Below are positions 7,665-16,003 of a DNA stretch of 64,000 nucleotides, one piece after another (the first letter of the stretch is position 1; each line of letters starts with the position of its first letter). This DNA is from Paraburkholderia aromaticivorans (GTDB taxonomy: Bacteria; Pseudomonadota; Gammaproteobacteria; Burkholderiales; Burkholderiaceae). The stretch covers positions 62,001 through 126,000 of the forward strand of contig NZ_CP022989.1 of the NCBI RefSeq assembly GCF_002278075.1, given 5' to 3'. Made by a program: the position numbers and the translations under genes. Below the pieces are notes generated by a model. That model was not told the origin of the DNA. It saw only the letters and a list, made by a program, of their open reading frames with translations, and searched no databases.

Positions 7665-8441
7665 ATGACCGTTGATGCAATCAAGGGCGACCACAGCTTT
7701 CCGGCCGCCAGGACAGAATTTTTCGACACAGATATTGCCGCACGCCTCGGCATGGACGGGCAGCCCCCGGTGAGAATTCTGCTGCTATACGGCTCGCTGC
7801 GTGAACGGTCGTATTCGCGGCTGCTAGTCGAAGAAGCCGCGCGCCTGCTGGAGACGTTCGGCGCTCAAACGCGGATTTTCGACCCGCGCGGTCTGCCGCA
7901 TGCCGACGATACGGACGTGAAAAACCATCCGAAAGTAAAAGAGTTGCTCGAGTTGTCGCTGTGGTCCGAAGGACACGTGTGGTGTAGCCCTGAGCGCCAC
8001 GGCACCATCACCGGTCTGATAAAGACGCAGATTGACCACCTGCCGCTCGTCAGCGGCGGCATCCGCCCAACACAGGGGCGCACGCTTGCGGTCATGCAGG
8101 TCAGCGGCGGTTCACAGTCGTTTAACTCGGTCAACCAGCTGCGGCAGCTTGGACGATGGATGCGCATGTTCACCATCCCCAACCAGTCGTCGGTGGCCAA
8201 GGCGTTTGAAGAGTTCGAAGAAAACGGGCGGATGAAGCCATCGTCGTATTACGACCGCCTCGTGGACGTCATGGAGGAGCTCGTGAAGTTCACGCTGCTG
8301 CTTCGCGGCCGCGCCGATTATCTCGTCGACCGGTATAGCGAACGCGTGAAGGAAGACCGCCCGCTGGACCCAGCGACCGACCTGGCCTCCCAGGCAATCG
8401 CTGACCAGTCGCGGAAAGAAGTGCAGACGAGCAACCAGTAA
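7665..8441 (+). CDS. arsH: ArsH, NADPH-dependent FMN oxidoreductase
   Basis: This 258-residue protein is a full-length ArsH. It has the flavodoxin-like strand [18 protein letters not shown] with the phosphate-binding GSLRERSYS at residues 43-51, the segment [20 protein letters not shown], and the family-specific [20 protein letters not shown]. ArsH oxidises trivalent methylarsenicals to less toxic pentavalent forms and reduces quinones or metals in vitro (family knowledge). It is followed after 9 bp by arsR and, across the TnpB element, by arsI, which fits an organoarsenical operon. It is cytoplasmic. Confidence 0.95.
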   Translation: MTVDAIKGDHSFPAARTEFFDTDIAARLGMDGQPPVRILLLYGSLRERSYSRLLVEEAARLLETFGAQTRIFDPRGLPHADDTDVKNHPKVKELLELSLWSEGHVWCSPERHGTITGLIKTQIDHLPLVSGGIRPTQGRTLAVMQVSGGSQSFNSVNQLRQLGRWMRMFTIPNQSSVAKAFEEFEENGRMKPSSYYDRLVDVMEELVKFTLLLRGRADYLVDRYSERVKEDRPLDPATDLASQAIADQSRKEVQTSNQ

Positions 8442-8450
8442 AGGCACGTC

Positions 8451-8789
8451 ATGGCAACCCTCGATTCAAAACTGGCAGTCAAGGCGCTGGCAGCGCTCGC
8501 TCATGAGACCCGCCTCGCAGTCTTCCGCCTTCTTGTTACCGCGGGGCGCTCGGGTATGAGTCCGGGCGCCATCGCCGAAAAAATCGGACTCCCCGCGCCG
8601 ACTCTGTCGTTCCACCTCAAGGAGCTTGCGCACGCAGGGCTCATCGAGGGCAAAAGTCAGGGGCGGTTCATCATTTACAGCGCCAGCTATGACCATATGC
8701 AGACGCTCATGGATTTCCTGATGGAAAACTGTTGCGCGGCGGAGCAGGCACAGCAATGCGGCTGCGCGACCAACGAAACGGAGGCGTAA
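8451..8789 (+). CDS. arsR: ArsR-family arsenite-responsive repressor (first copy)
   Basis: This 112-residue winged-helix protein has the ArsR core (LAALAHETRLAVFRLL, then the recognition helix APTLSFHLKELAHAGLI, and GRFIIYSA). Candidate As(III) ligands are the C-terminal cysteines C94, C95, C103 and C105; this C-terminal arrangement is the one seen in A. ferrooxidans-type ArsR rather than the alpha-3 site of the R773 protein. It follows arsH by 9 bp. The left-facing end of a TnpB element begins at the base after its TAA stop. It probably binds the palindrome at 7529. Confidence 0.93.
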   Translation: MATLDSKLAVKALAALAHETRLAVFRLLVTAGRSGMSPGAIAEKIGLPAPTLSFHLKELAHAGLIEGKSQGRFIIYSASYDHMQTLMDFLMENCCAAEQAQQCGCATNETEA

Positions 8790-8960
8790 TTGACGTTCGC
8801 CCGCCCTGAAGGACGGGGATTCCTGACCTTCACAAGTCAGGTTCCTGCTTCGTTGCGGACCGCCTGCCGGAGATGTCTCCGTCAGGTCTTCCGTCCGCTC
8901 CACAGGCTTAAGGTTCCGCGCGTCCCGCGGTACCTGTTGCAAGAAGTCCCGCGTTGAGGA
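8790..8960 (-). ncRNA. Predicted omega RNA from the tnpB 3' end and right end
   Basis: TnpB nucleases use an RNA that covers the end of their own gene and the element right end and continues into the flanking DNA as guide (established for this family). Here that RNA would be read leftward, contain the stems at 8822-8841 and 8801-8816, and stop being element sequence at about 8790. The first flanking bases on that strand, TTACGCCTCCGTTTCGTTGG, are the arsR 3' end. The extent given is approximate. Confidence 0.45.
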
Positions 8961-10023
8961 TATTTCTCGCTGCGTTCCTGTCGCGGTCGTGTATCTCGCC
9001 GCACGCCGGACAAGCCCACTGCCGGATGTTCAGCGGCAACGACTTGTGTTTGAACCCGCAGGCATGACAGGTCTTGCTCGAGGCGAAGAACCGGTCCGCC
9101 TGCCAGTAGGTCCGGCCGTACCATGCCGCCTTATAGGCGAGTTGCCTGAGCAGCTCGCTCCAGGCGGCGTCGCCGATACTCCGGGCAAGGTGACTGCGCA
9201 TCATCCCCTTGATGCACAGGTCCTCCATGAACACCGCCTGGTTTTCGCGGATGAGCTGGGTGGACAGTTTGTGCAGGAAATCCTTGCGTGAGTCGGCGAT
9301 GCGCGCGTGCAGCCGCGCGAGGCGTTGCCGGGCCTTGTTCCGGTTTTTCGAACCCTGTTGTTTGCGCGAGAGCGCGCGGCTCAGGCGTCGCACGCGATGC
9401 AGCAGCTCGGCGAGGAACTTCGGCGGAGATAGCGGAGGCTGGTCGTCCGCAAAGGTCAGAAAGTGCGTCAGGCCAAGGTCGGCGGCAAAGAGCTTGTCGC
9501 AGACTGGCAGCGGCGCCACCTCGTCGTCGCATAGTAGGCTGACGAAGTAGCGACCGGCAGCGTCACGCGACACGGTCAGGCTCGAGGGCGTGCCGGGCAA
9601 CTGGCGGCTCCAGCGCACGTCGAGCGGCGCTGCTATCTTCGCGAGCGTGAGCTTGCCGTCGCGCAGGTTGAAGCCGTTGCGCATGAGGGAATAGCTCTGC
9701 GCGGCTCGCTTGCGCTTGAAGCGCGGGAAGCCTGCCCGCCGGGCAAAGAAATTTTTGTATGCCGTCTCGAGGTGTCGAAGCGACGCTTGCAGGGCGACGA
9801 TGGAGACCTCACGCAGCCAGACGCACCCCGGCGTCTGTTTGAGCGCGGTCAGCGCAGCGGCGTCATCAACGTAACTCGACTTCAGGCCGTCCTTGTAGCG
9901 CTGCTCGCGACGGGCGAGCATGTGGTTATAGACGAACCGCACGCAGCCAAAGTGCTGCGCCAACCGCTGCTCTTGCTCAGCGGTTGGATAGAAGCGGAAA
10001 CGGAAGGCGCGTTTGACGGGCAT
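8908..10023 (-). CDS. tnpB: TnpB, RNA-guided endonuclease of an IS605-type element
   Basis: This 371-residue protein has the full TnpB layout: N-terminal helix-turn-helix region (RAFRFRFYPTAEQEQRLAQH), wedge region, and a split RuvC domain with acidic residues at D182 (FAADLGLTHF), E267 (FMEDLCIKGM) and the DRDRN motif near 346-348. A CXXC pair at C319/C322 and another at C338/C341 form the zinc finger between the last two. No frameshift or missing catalytic residue is seen, so it may be active. No tnpA is nearby, so it would need a transposase in trans. Confidence 0.93.
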   Translation of the reverse strand: MPVKRAFRFRFYPTAEQEQRLAQHFGCVRFVYNHMLARREQRYKDGLKSSYVDDAAALTALKQTPGCVWLREVSIVALQASLRHLETAYKNFFARRAGFPRFKRKRAAQSYSLMRNGFNLRDGKLTLAKIAAPLDVRWSRQLPGTPSSLTVSRDAAGRYFVSLLCDDEVAPLPVCDKLFAADLGLTHFLTFADDQPPLSPPKFLAELLHRVRRLSRALSRKQQGSKNRNKARQRLARLHARIADSRKDFLHKLSTQLIRENQAVFMEDLCIKGMMRSHLARSIGDAAWSELLRQLAYKAAWYGRTYWQADRFFASSKTCHACGFKHKSLPLNIRQWACPACGEIHDRDRNAARNILNAGLLATGTAGRAEP

Positions 10024-10090
10024 AACCCCGTCTAGCGCGGCACTTTAAATACTGGAAACCTTTGGCGAGAGCAGAACTGTCGCCTTTCCT

Positions 10091-10110
10091 CCCCGTCCTA
10101 AAGGACGGGG
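10091..10110. repeat. Left-end subterminal hairpin of the TnpB element
   Basis: CCCCGTCC and GGACGGGG pair perfectly around a four-base TAAA loop. Imperfect hairpins at the other end share the sequence GAAGGACGGGG, as expected for matching ends recognised by a Y1 transposase. The position upstream of the tnpB start fits the left end. Confidence 0.7.
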
Positions 10111-10143
10111 TATCTCGGCTCAATCGGATGAAATGGAGGCTTC

Positions 10144-10617
10144 ATGAAACGATTTCACGTGCACGTTGTTGTCCCGAAGCTCGACGAAAGCGTGCGTTTC
10201 TACAGCAGTATGTTCGGCGCGGAGCCTTCCGTCCTCAAGGACGATTACGCGAAGTGGATGCTCGAGGACCCGCGCATGAACTTCGCCATTTCTGCGCGTG
10301 GTGGCGAAACGGGTGTCAATCATCTGGGCTTTCAGGTCGACAGTGACGAAGAGCTGGCTGCTCTTCGCGAGCAGGTCACCGCTGGCAGCGTCGCGGTACA
10401 GGACCAGCCCGGCGCGCAGTGCTGCTACGCATCGTCAAACAAATACTGGACGCAGGACCCAGCGGGCGTACCGTGGGAGACGTACCACACGATTAGCGGC
10501 ATCCCCATGTTCGGGGCGGACAGCAGGCAGTCGGCCACTGCCGAAGCGGGCGGGGCCTGCTGTGCCCCGGTTACCTCAATCCCAGTTGTCATTGAGAAAA
10601 AAGTCGGCTGCTGCTGA
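10144..10617 (+). CDS. arsI: ArsI-type C-As lyase (CadI/ArsI glyoxalase family)
   Basis: This 157-residue vicinal-oxygen-chelate protein starts MKRFHVHVVVPKLDESVRFY and has H60 in NHLGFQV and E112 in VPWETYH as likely Fe(II) ligands. A Cys pair, C93-C94 (AQCCYASSNKYW), matches the arsenic-binding pair of ArsI that separates it from plain glyoxalases. The C-terminus adds two more Cys pairs (GGACCAP and VGCC). ArsI cleaves the C-As bond of trivalent methyl and aromatic arsenicals using Fe and oxygen. It would belong to arsH-arsR-arsI, now split by the TnpB element. Confidence 0.88.
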   Translation: MKRFHVHVVVPKLDESVRFYSSMFGAEPSVLKDDYAKWMLEDPRMNFAISARGGETGVNHLGFQVDSDEELAALREQVTAGSVAVQDQPGAQCCYASSNKYWTQDPAGVPWETYHTISGIPMFGADSRQSATAEAGGACCAPVTSIPVVIEKKVGCC

Positions 10618-10635
10618 TTCGCTGCGACAAAAGCA

Positions 10636-10666
10636 AACGGCCGCCCAAGGGTACGAGGCGGCCGTT
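10636..10666. terminator. Bidirectional terminator between arsI and the second arsR
   Basis: AACGGCCGCC and GGCGGCCGTT form a perfect ten-base-pair stem with an eleven-base loop between two convergent genes. The minus strand continues TTTGCTTTTG, a T-rich tail that suits termination of arsR; on the plus strand the tail is only TGTAGTT. Confidence 0.75.
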
Positions 10667-10732
10667 GTAGTTGGATACTTATGTGAATGATGCAAGTGTG
10701 CTCCTGCGCGACTTACCGCACTAAGCGCCTGT

Positions 10733-11074
10733 TCATGCGGTCACGGGCTTGCACTTCACTTTCCTGGTGGGCTTGCATGCAGCCGAGTCCACTCCCTGGC
10801 AGCAGTTCTCGGTCAGAAAGCCAACCAGGTCGTTCATGTGCTCGATTTCGGGCCCGTAGTATACGAAGCGCCCTTCCTGCCGAGACGTTACCAGGCCAGC
10901 ATGCGTCAGCTCCTTGAGATGGAAGGACAGCGTCGCGCTAGCCAGGTCAAGATGCTCCTGGATGACTCCGACGTTGAGACCCTCCGGCCCGGCTGTGACG
11001 AGCAGGCGAAAAATAGCCAGGCGCGTCGGCTGTGCGAGCGCGGCCAAAGCTTTGATGGCTTCTTTTTCCTTCAT
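10733..11074 (-). CDS. arsR: ArsR-family repressor (second copy)
   Basis: This 113-residue protein has ALAALAQPTRLAIFRLL, the recognition helix ASATLSFHLKELTHAGL and a wing GRFVYYGP. Cysteines C91, C92, C100 and C108 at the C-terminus are the likely As(III) ligands. It differs clearly from the 8451 copy in the DNA-contacting part before the recognition helix, so the two may read different operators. It is divergent from arsC-acr3, with a dyad between them at 11209-11230. Confidence 0.92.
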   Translation of the reverse strand: MKEKEAIKALAALAQPTRLAIFRLLVTAGPEGLNVGVIQEHLDLASATLSFHLKELTHAGLVTSRQEGRFVYYGPEIEHMNDLVGFLTENCCQGVDSAACKPTRKVKCKPVTA

Positions 11075-11208
11075 AAGGCTCTGTCTTCAAGGTTATCTGC
11101 CGATTCTAACGCGGCGCCGCCGGCGCGGGGCGGAACAGTCGAACCCGGACTTCACCGCTGCCAGCGCCGAACGACCGAGCGCGCCCGCGCTTGCTGCGTC
11201 AAAACGTT

Positions 11209-11230
11209 TCCATTATATTGGAGATATGGA
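11209..11230. promoter_or_regulatory. Candidate ArsR operator for arsC-acr3
   Basis: The inverted pair TCCAT and ATGGA is separated by 12 bases within an AT-rich stretch in the gap between divergent arsR and arsC. It is 44 bp upstream of the arsC GTG. The half-site TTCC-AT resembles the arms of the 7529 palindrome. Function is inferred from position and symmetry. Confidence 0.45.
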
Positions 11231-11274
11231 GAAATTTGAAACCCGCCTAGACCAAACGTCGCCAGGAGAAGTCT

Positions 11275-11790
11275 GTGACAGAACACCGAAAATATAATGT
11301 CTTATTCCTCTGCACCCACAACTCCGCACGCTCAATCCTTGCGGAGGCGGCGCTCAACCAGCTCGCGAGCGACCGTTTTGTCGGCTACAGCGCAGGCAGC
11401 CATCCCGGAACGGCGCCAAACCCTCATGCAATCGCCCTGCTGAACTCACAGGGTATTCAGACGGAAGGGCTGCGTAGCAAGAGCTGGGACGAGTTTGCCG
11501 AGGACGGCGCGCCGCAAATGGACTTCATTTTCACGGTCTGTGACGATGCCGCGGGCGAAGTCTGCCCGATTTGGCCGGGCCATCCGGCAAAGGCGCATTG
11601 GGGCGTGGCAGACCCGTCGAAGGCCGAAGGTTCGGACGACGACAAGCGCAAGGCATTCTTGCAGGCCTTCGTGCAGATGAAGAAGCGCATAGAGCTTTTC
11701 ACGAGCCTTCCGCTCGAAAAACTAGACCGGTTGGCCATCCAGCAACAAATGCAGAGCATCGGTACGTCGCTGCGCAAGAAGGGAGAGTAA
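11275..11790 (+). CDS. arsC: Arsenate reductase ArsC, low-molecular-weight phosphatase type
   Basis: This 171-residue protein starts with GTG at 11275, eight bases after AGGAG. The P-loop C13-THNSA-R19 followed by S20 is the CX5R active site of thioredoxin-linked (LMW-PTP fold) arsenate reductases, and C89 and C97 (FTVCDDAAGEVC) are placed as the redox relay cysteines. It reduces arsenate to arsenite in the cytoplasm. Its stop codon overlaps the acr3 start (TAATG), so the two are translationally coupled. An unrelated glutaredoxin-linked arsC lies at 32057. Confidence 0.93.
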   Translation: MTEHRKYNVLFLCTHNSARSILAEAALNQLASDRFVGYSAGSHPGTAPNPHAIALLNSQGIQTEGLRSKSWDEFAEDGAPQMDFIFTVCDDAAGEVCPIWPGHPAKAHWGVADPSKAEGSDDDKRKAFLQAFVQMKKRIELFTSLPLEKLDRLAIQQQMQSIGTSLRKKGE

Positions 11791-12866
11791 TGATGGCAGG
11801 CAGTCAAACCACTGCGAAAGTCACTCCCCGGGCGCCCAGCGGTATCGGATTCTTCGAACGCTATCTGTCCGTGTGGGTGGCGCTGTGCATCGTGGCCGGC
11901 ATCGTTCTCGGCAAGTTGTTGCCCGGTGCTGTGCATACTGTATCCACGCTCGAACTTGCCCACGTCAACATCCCGGTCGGGATTCTGATTTGGGTAATGA
12001 TTATTCCGATGCTGCTTCGCATCGACTTCGCTTCGCTGGGAAAAGTCCGCAGTCAGTTGAAGGGCATCGGCGTGACGCTCGTCATCAACTGGGCGGTCAA
12101 ACCATTCACAATGGCCTTCCTTGCGTGGGTCTTTGTGCGACACGCGTTCGCTTCGCTGTTGCCCGCCGACCAGCTGGATAGTTATGTTGCCGGTCTGATT
12201 CTTTTGGCTGCAGCACCGTGCACGGCGATGGTCTTTGTCTGGAGTCAACTCACCAAGGGTGACCCGTATTTCACGCTGTCGCAGGTTGCGCTCAACGACC
12301 TGATTATGGTCTTTGCGTTTGCTCCGGTCGTGGGACTGCTTCTCGGCATTTCCAACATCACAGTGCCGTGGGATACGCTCCTCACGTCGGTGGTGCTCTA
12401 CATCGTCATCCCGGTCATCATCGCCCAGATACTCCGCAAGTTTCTGCTTCGAAAGGGCGACCAGCATTTCCAGAGCGCGTTGGCGAAAATCGGACCGTTC
12501 TCCATCTCCGCACTGCTGTTGACGCTGGTGCTGCTGTTTGCATTCCAAGGCGAGCAAATCATCGCGCAACCGCTGGTCATTCTGCTTCTGGCGGTGCCCA
12601 TCCTGATTCAGGTGGTCGTCAATTCGTCACTCGCCTATCTGGCCAACCGGAAGCTCGGTGTGTCTCATGATGTTGCAGCGCCGTCATGCCTGATTGGCGC
12701 ATCCAACTTCTTTGAGCTGGCGGTCGCGACGGCGATTAGCCTCTTCGGTCTCAAATCGGGAGCAGCACTGGCGACTGTGGTTGGTGTTCTTATCGAAGTG
12801 CCGGTCATGCTGGCCGTTGTAAAAGTGGTCAACGCGTCGCGACGTTGGTACGAACGGGGAGCGTGA
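11790..12866 (+). CDS. acr3: Acr3 arsenite efflux permease
   Basis: The start at 11790 overlaps the arsC stop; the open frame further upstream lies inside arsC and is ignored. The 358-residue product has about ten membrane segments. C144 in AAAPCTAMVFVWSQL and E in GASNFFELAVATAIS correspond to the conserved membrane cysteine and glutamate of the ACR3 family (BART superfamily) needed for As(III) transport. It exports arsenite using the proton motive force and needs no ATPase, which matters because the neighbouring arsA is broken. Confidence 0.95.
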   Translation: MMAGSQTTAKVTPRAPSGIGFFERYLSVWVALCIVAGIVLGKLLPGAVHTVSTLELAHVNIPVGILIWVMIIPMLLRIDFASLGKVRSQLKGIGVTLVINWAVKPFTMAFLAWVFVRHAFASLLPADQLDSYVAGLILLAAAPCTAMVFVWSQLTKGDPYFTLSQVALNDLIMVFAFAPVVGLLLGISNITVPWDTLLTSVVLYIVIPVIIAQILRKFLLRKGDQHFQSALAKIGPFSISALLLTLVLLFAFQGEQIIAQPLVILLLAVPILIQVVVNSSLAYLANRKLGVSHDVAAPSCLIGASNFFELAVATAISLFGLKSGAALATVVGVLIEVPVMLAVVKVVNASRRWYERGA

Positions 12867-12932
12867 CAACCCAGTAGCCTTCATGCCGGGACTCCGCCAG
12901 TCGAAATCTATACGCCATATGTTGAACGGCTT

Positions 12933-12950
12933 CGTGCTCGTGTGAGCACG
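12933..12950. terminator. Hairpin between convergent acr3 and the arsDA pseudogenes
   Basis: CGTGCTC and GAGCACG form a perfect seven-base-pair stem with a GTGT loop. It lies between two convergent transcription units. No T tract follows on either strand, so its strength as a terminator is uncertain. Confidence 0.45.
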
Positions 12951-13008
12951 GGCCGACACACGGTCCGGCGACTGCCGGCGCATGCTGTCCGCTACGACCG
13001 CTTTATGG

Positions 13009-14765
13009 TCAATGTCCGCGAGCCAGCTCTTCCAGCCCGTGTAGACCAACGGGCGGAGTCGCCTGCCACGGCAACAGCACAGCCCTCTTTGTGACCTGCG
13101 TCACCACACGCTCTATGAACGGCACCTCGTAGCGCCCTCGTTCGGCGAGTGCCGGGTCGTGGGTGCCGCTTGCGAGCAGACTTTGGTCAATGACCCAGGC
13201 ATACGGTTCAATCTGGGCTCGCCGGAGGTCAGCTTGCAGTCGCTCCGCCTCATGAACAGGCGTCGCCTCGGCGAGCGTCACAATAAGAACGCGCGTGAAA
13301 TCGGGGTCGCGCAGACGTGCCAGAAGCTGGCGCACCGCTTCTGGCATTTCACCCTCGGTGCGCATGACTTCGCGATGATAGGCCTCCGCTGAGTCCATCA
13401 GCAGGATGGTATGTCCAGTCGGGGCCGTGTCGAGTATCACGAAAGCGCCTCGGGCCTCATCCACCGTTCGCGCGAATGCGCGAAAAAAACCGCTATCTCC
13501 TCCGTACACGGCGAGCGCAGGTCTTCCTCGAGCATCGCTTTTCCCTAGGCATCGAGTTGAGCACCTGCCTTGGCAAGAACTTCATCGCGATAGCGGCTGA
13601 CTTCCAGTTCCGGGTCGATGCGACTCACGGTTAGACCCAGCAGCGATTCCTGGAGAGTCCACGCCACATGTGCGGCCGGGTCAGTGGTCGAAAGCAGGAC
13701 TGCGTGTCCGCGCTGCGCCAGTTCAAGTGGTATCGCCGCAGCCACCGTCGTCTTGCCAACGCCGCCCTTGCCCATCGTCATGACAAGACCGTGCCCCGCC
13801 TTCTCAAGGTCGTCAATGAGCGGGAAAAGGCCGCCAGGCAACTTCATGCTCAACGAGGTATCTGTCCTGGGCGCAGCAATCTGCTCCGGGTGCAAATACG
13901 CATTTAACGCGGTCAGCCCAACCAATCCCCTGGGGATGAAGCCCGTTTCGCTTCGCGCAAGTGCTGCGAGCCCCGGCGGCATTGCCTTTATCGCTGCAGC
14001 CTGCTGTTCTTCCATTGCGCAGGCAATGTCATCGTCAGAAGAAACAGCCTTGAAAACGCCATTGACGGCGAGCACAAGGTTTCGGACCCCGAGGTCGACC
14101 AGTTCGACACGGGTTCGCTCCGCCTCACGGAATGCCGATGCCTCCGGTCGGGTCACCAGAACCATGGTAGTGCGGTCGTGGTTGGTCAGTTCGGCAACGG
14201 CCGCTGCGTACAGTTGCCTGTTCTGCTCGAGGCCTGCCAGAGGCCCCAGGCACGAATTGCCGGTTGTGTTTGTCGACAGAAAGTTGCTCCAGGCAGACGG
14301 CAGTGTCAGCAAACGCAATGTGTGTCCCGTGGGGGCGGTATCGAAGATGACGTGGTCATATGCCTTCGCGGTGATACTACCGCCCAACAGGTCGGCAAAG
14401 GCGTCGAACGCCGCTATCTCGACGGTGCAGCCACCGGAAAACTGCTCCTCCATGCTGCGAATTGCCGCATCGGGCAACACGCCTCGATAAGGGCTGACCA
14501 TACGCTCGCGGTAGGCGGCCGCTGCGAGTTCCGGGTCGATGTTCAGCGCGTGGAGGTTTGGAACCTTGGCGATTGGTGTCGGCCGCCCGGAAAGTTGAGT
14601 CTCAAGCACCTCATCGAGATTGGATGCCGGGTCGGTGCTGACGAGCAACACAGTCTTTCCCTTTTCAGCCAGTTGCAGCGCTGTTGCGCAGGCGAGCGAC
14701 GTCTTGCCGACGCCTCCCTTACCAGTGAAAAAGAGATGGCGAGTTGTAACGGCAGGAAGTGTCAT
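13009..14765 (-). pseudogene. arsA: arsA, arsenite pump ATPase, broken by a stop and a frameshift
   Basis: From ATG 14765 the first 406 residues read as a good ArsA: P-loop GKGGVGKTS at 15-23, DTAPTGHT in the first half, and a second P-loop GKGGVGKTT. An in-frame TAG at 13547-13545 stops it (AGAQLDA-stop-GKAMLEEDLRSPCTEE). Beyond it the family sequence continues in frame until seven T (13489-13483), where two extra bases relative to the expected AVFRAFA shift it into the frame of the 13509-13009 ORF, which carries the second DTAPTGHT. Two independent lesions make a functional two-domain ATPase unlikely. The N-terminal half might still be made. Confidence 0.88.
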
Positions 14766-14778
14766 ATCGGTGCGCCGG

Positions 14779-15149
14779 TTAGCATTCGCCTGGCTTGCAA
14801 CCGCAGGCTCCTGCCTTGATGTGCGGCTTGTCGGCGGCGGAAATCTTGAGGCCCAGTTTCTGAATCAACTGGGCACGCGACGGATACACCCCGACGGAGA
14901 TAATCCGGCCATCCACCGTTGCGATGGGCAGGCGGTCCATACCCGCATGCAGCTCGCGGACCACTTCCGGATTGGCCGCAAAAGCTGCTGCATCGTGTCC
15001 CAAGCCGTGCCGAACGACTTCGACACCATGTTCAGCCAGCCGCCGAACATCAGCGCTGAACTGAACAGAACAAGGGTCGGGTCCACGTCGACGCCGCAGA
15101 CACCGGTCGCGCAGCACATGGCCGGTTCAAACACTTCAAGTTTGCTCAT
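14779..15149 (-). pseudogene. arsD: arsD, arsenic metallochaperone, broken by a 5-base insertion
   Basis: The N-terminus MSKLEVFEPAMCCATGVCGV with C12, C13 and C18, the As(III) ligands of ArsD, is read from ATG 15149. After VDPTLV the expected QFSADVRRLAEHGVEV is found in another frame, which then runs to a normal C-terminus (DGRIISVGVYPSRAQL, ending ACGCKPGEC). The junction GTTCTGTTCAGTTCAGC has five extra bases compared with the expected GTTCAGTTCAGC, probably a local duplication. ArsD would pass As(III) to ArsA, whose gene starts 13 bp downstream and is also broken. Confidence 0.85.
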
Positions 15150-15208
15150 CGTCGCACCTACGAAATCTGCCGGCCCGGCCAGACTGCAGCCGTGTCCACT
15201 CCTTCATG

Positions 15209-15229
15209 CTCGTCCCTCTGAAGGACGAG
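15209..15229. other. Hairpin upstream of arsD
   Basis: CTCGTCC and GGACGAG pair perfectly around a seven-base loop, 60 bp upstream of the arsD ATG. It could be an operator dyad or part of a leader; no T tract follows on the plus strand. Confidence 0.35.
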
Positions 15230-15232
15230 TCA

Positions 15233-15246
15233 TTGACCTCGGTCAA
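15233..15246. promoter_or_regulatory. TTGAC-N4-GTCAA dyad, CRP/FNR-like spacing (site 1)
   Basis: TTGACCTCGGTCAA is a perfect dyad with the five-base arms and four-base centre of FNR-type sites, but with C/G instead of T/A at the inner arm positions. A second such site lies at 15319-15332. Both precede the Met-rich protein at 15419. Confidence 0.4.
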
Positions 15247-15318
15247 GTCACAGACGATGGAACGGCATTTCCCCGCATGGAGAATCGACCCGCTTGCAAG
15301 TCGCCTCCATCTGCTTCG

Positions 15319-15332
15319 TTGACAAGCGTCAA
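15319..15332. promoter_or_regulatory. TTGAC-N4-GTCAA dyad (site 2)
   Basis: TTGACAAGCGTCAA repeats the arms of site 1 with a different centre, 86 bp downstream of it and 87 bp before the start of the 15419 gene. A near match, CTGAC-GCAG-GTCAA, lies at 39252-39265 before the related gene at 39518. Confidence 0.4.
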
Positions 15333-15418
15333 AGGAAGGTCGGTGCTGACATGTAGCCTTGTGTGCACGATGGCGGCACACGCTCTGTCGTCGAGTCGCG
15401 CGTTCACAGGGAGGAGAT

Positions 15419-15937
15419 ATGAAAAAGCTTCTAGTTGCGATGGCTGTCGGTATCGCATTGACATCCCCCGTCCTGCAAGCTGCTTCCAAAGACACAGCTG
15501 CGCCGCAAAGCAGTTCAAAAACGCCACCCGCCGGCGCTGCTGAGTTCGACAGGAATCTGGCGCAGCTCCAGGAGCAAATGAAGACAATGCAGGCGCAGAT
15601 GGACCAGATTCGCAAAACTCAGGACCCTCAGGAACGCCAGAAGCTACTTGAGCAGCACTGGGCCACAATGCAAAGTGCGATGACAATCATGCACGGAATG
15701 TGGGGCCCGGGGATGATGGGTCATGGAATGGGCCCGGGAATGATGGGAGGCGCTGGGCCCGGAATGATGGGGGGCTGGGGGCATATGGGCGGCTACTACT
15801 CGCGCCTGACACCCGAGCAACTGCGACAGCGTCAATACATGACTGACCAATACCTGCAGATGCAGCAGGAGATGATGAACAACATGATGTGGCAGCAGCA
15901 ATACCGGGACGCGCCACCGCCTGCCAACACAAAGTAG
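15419..15937 (+). CDS. Secreted Met/Gly/His-rich protein, probable metal binder
   Basis: The ATG at 15419 follows GGAGGA by five bases; the open frame further upstream has no ribosome site. Residues 1-22 are a Sec signal (KKLLVAMAVGIALTSPVLQA). A coiled-coil stretch (LAQLQEQMKTMQAQMDQIRK) is followed by repeats of GPGMMG/GHGMGPGMMGG and a Gln/Met-rich tail. Such Met-rich periplasmic proteins bind Cu(I) or Ag(I) and are common in metal islands; function here is inferred. The decayed gene at 39518 has the same plan (signal, QMKKMQEIHERM coil, Met-rich end). Confidence 0.75.
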   Translation: MKKLLVAMAVGIALTSPVLQAASKDTAAPQSSSKTPPAGAAEFDRNLAQLQEQMKTMQAQMDQIRKTQDPQERQKLLEQHWATMQSAMTIMHGMWGPGMMGHGMGPGMMGGAGPGMMGGWGHMGGYYSRLTPEQLRQRQYMTDQYLQMQQEMMNNMMWQQQYRDAPPPANTK

Positions 15938-16003
15938 ACATGCTGAACAATCGGTTACTGACGACCTCCCATCCTTAAAAGCTCGCCAACTACAGGAGCG
16001 GAC

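Larger units (their letters stand above)
8790..10119 (-). mobile_element. IS200/IS605-superfamily element with tnpB only (IS1341-type)
   Basis: The element carries tnpB on the minus strand and no tnpA. Its left end (high coordinates) has a perfect ccccgtcc-taaa-ggacgggg hairpin at 10091-10110 and the right end (low coordinates) has two subterminal hairpins at 8801-8816 and 8822-8841. On the minus strand the right end would finish in TCAA at 8793-8790 and the left end would be preceded by TTGA(G) at 10123-10119. These boundaries are inferred. It separates arsR from arsI, so it entered an operon without breaking either gene. Confidence 0.75.

Noticed and set aside
11457..12569. 370-codon minus frame opposite arsC and acr3
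   Set aside because: It lies antisense to two clear genes and has low-complexity Gln/His/Arg/Asp composition.
13483..13547. Seven-T run in arsA as a programmed -1 frameshift site
   Set aside because: T-TTT-TTT is a slippery form and a -1 shift would reach the downstream frame, but an in-frame TAG lies upstream at 13545-13547, so ribosomes would stop before it; decay is simpler.
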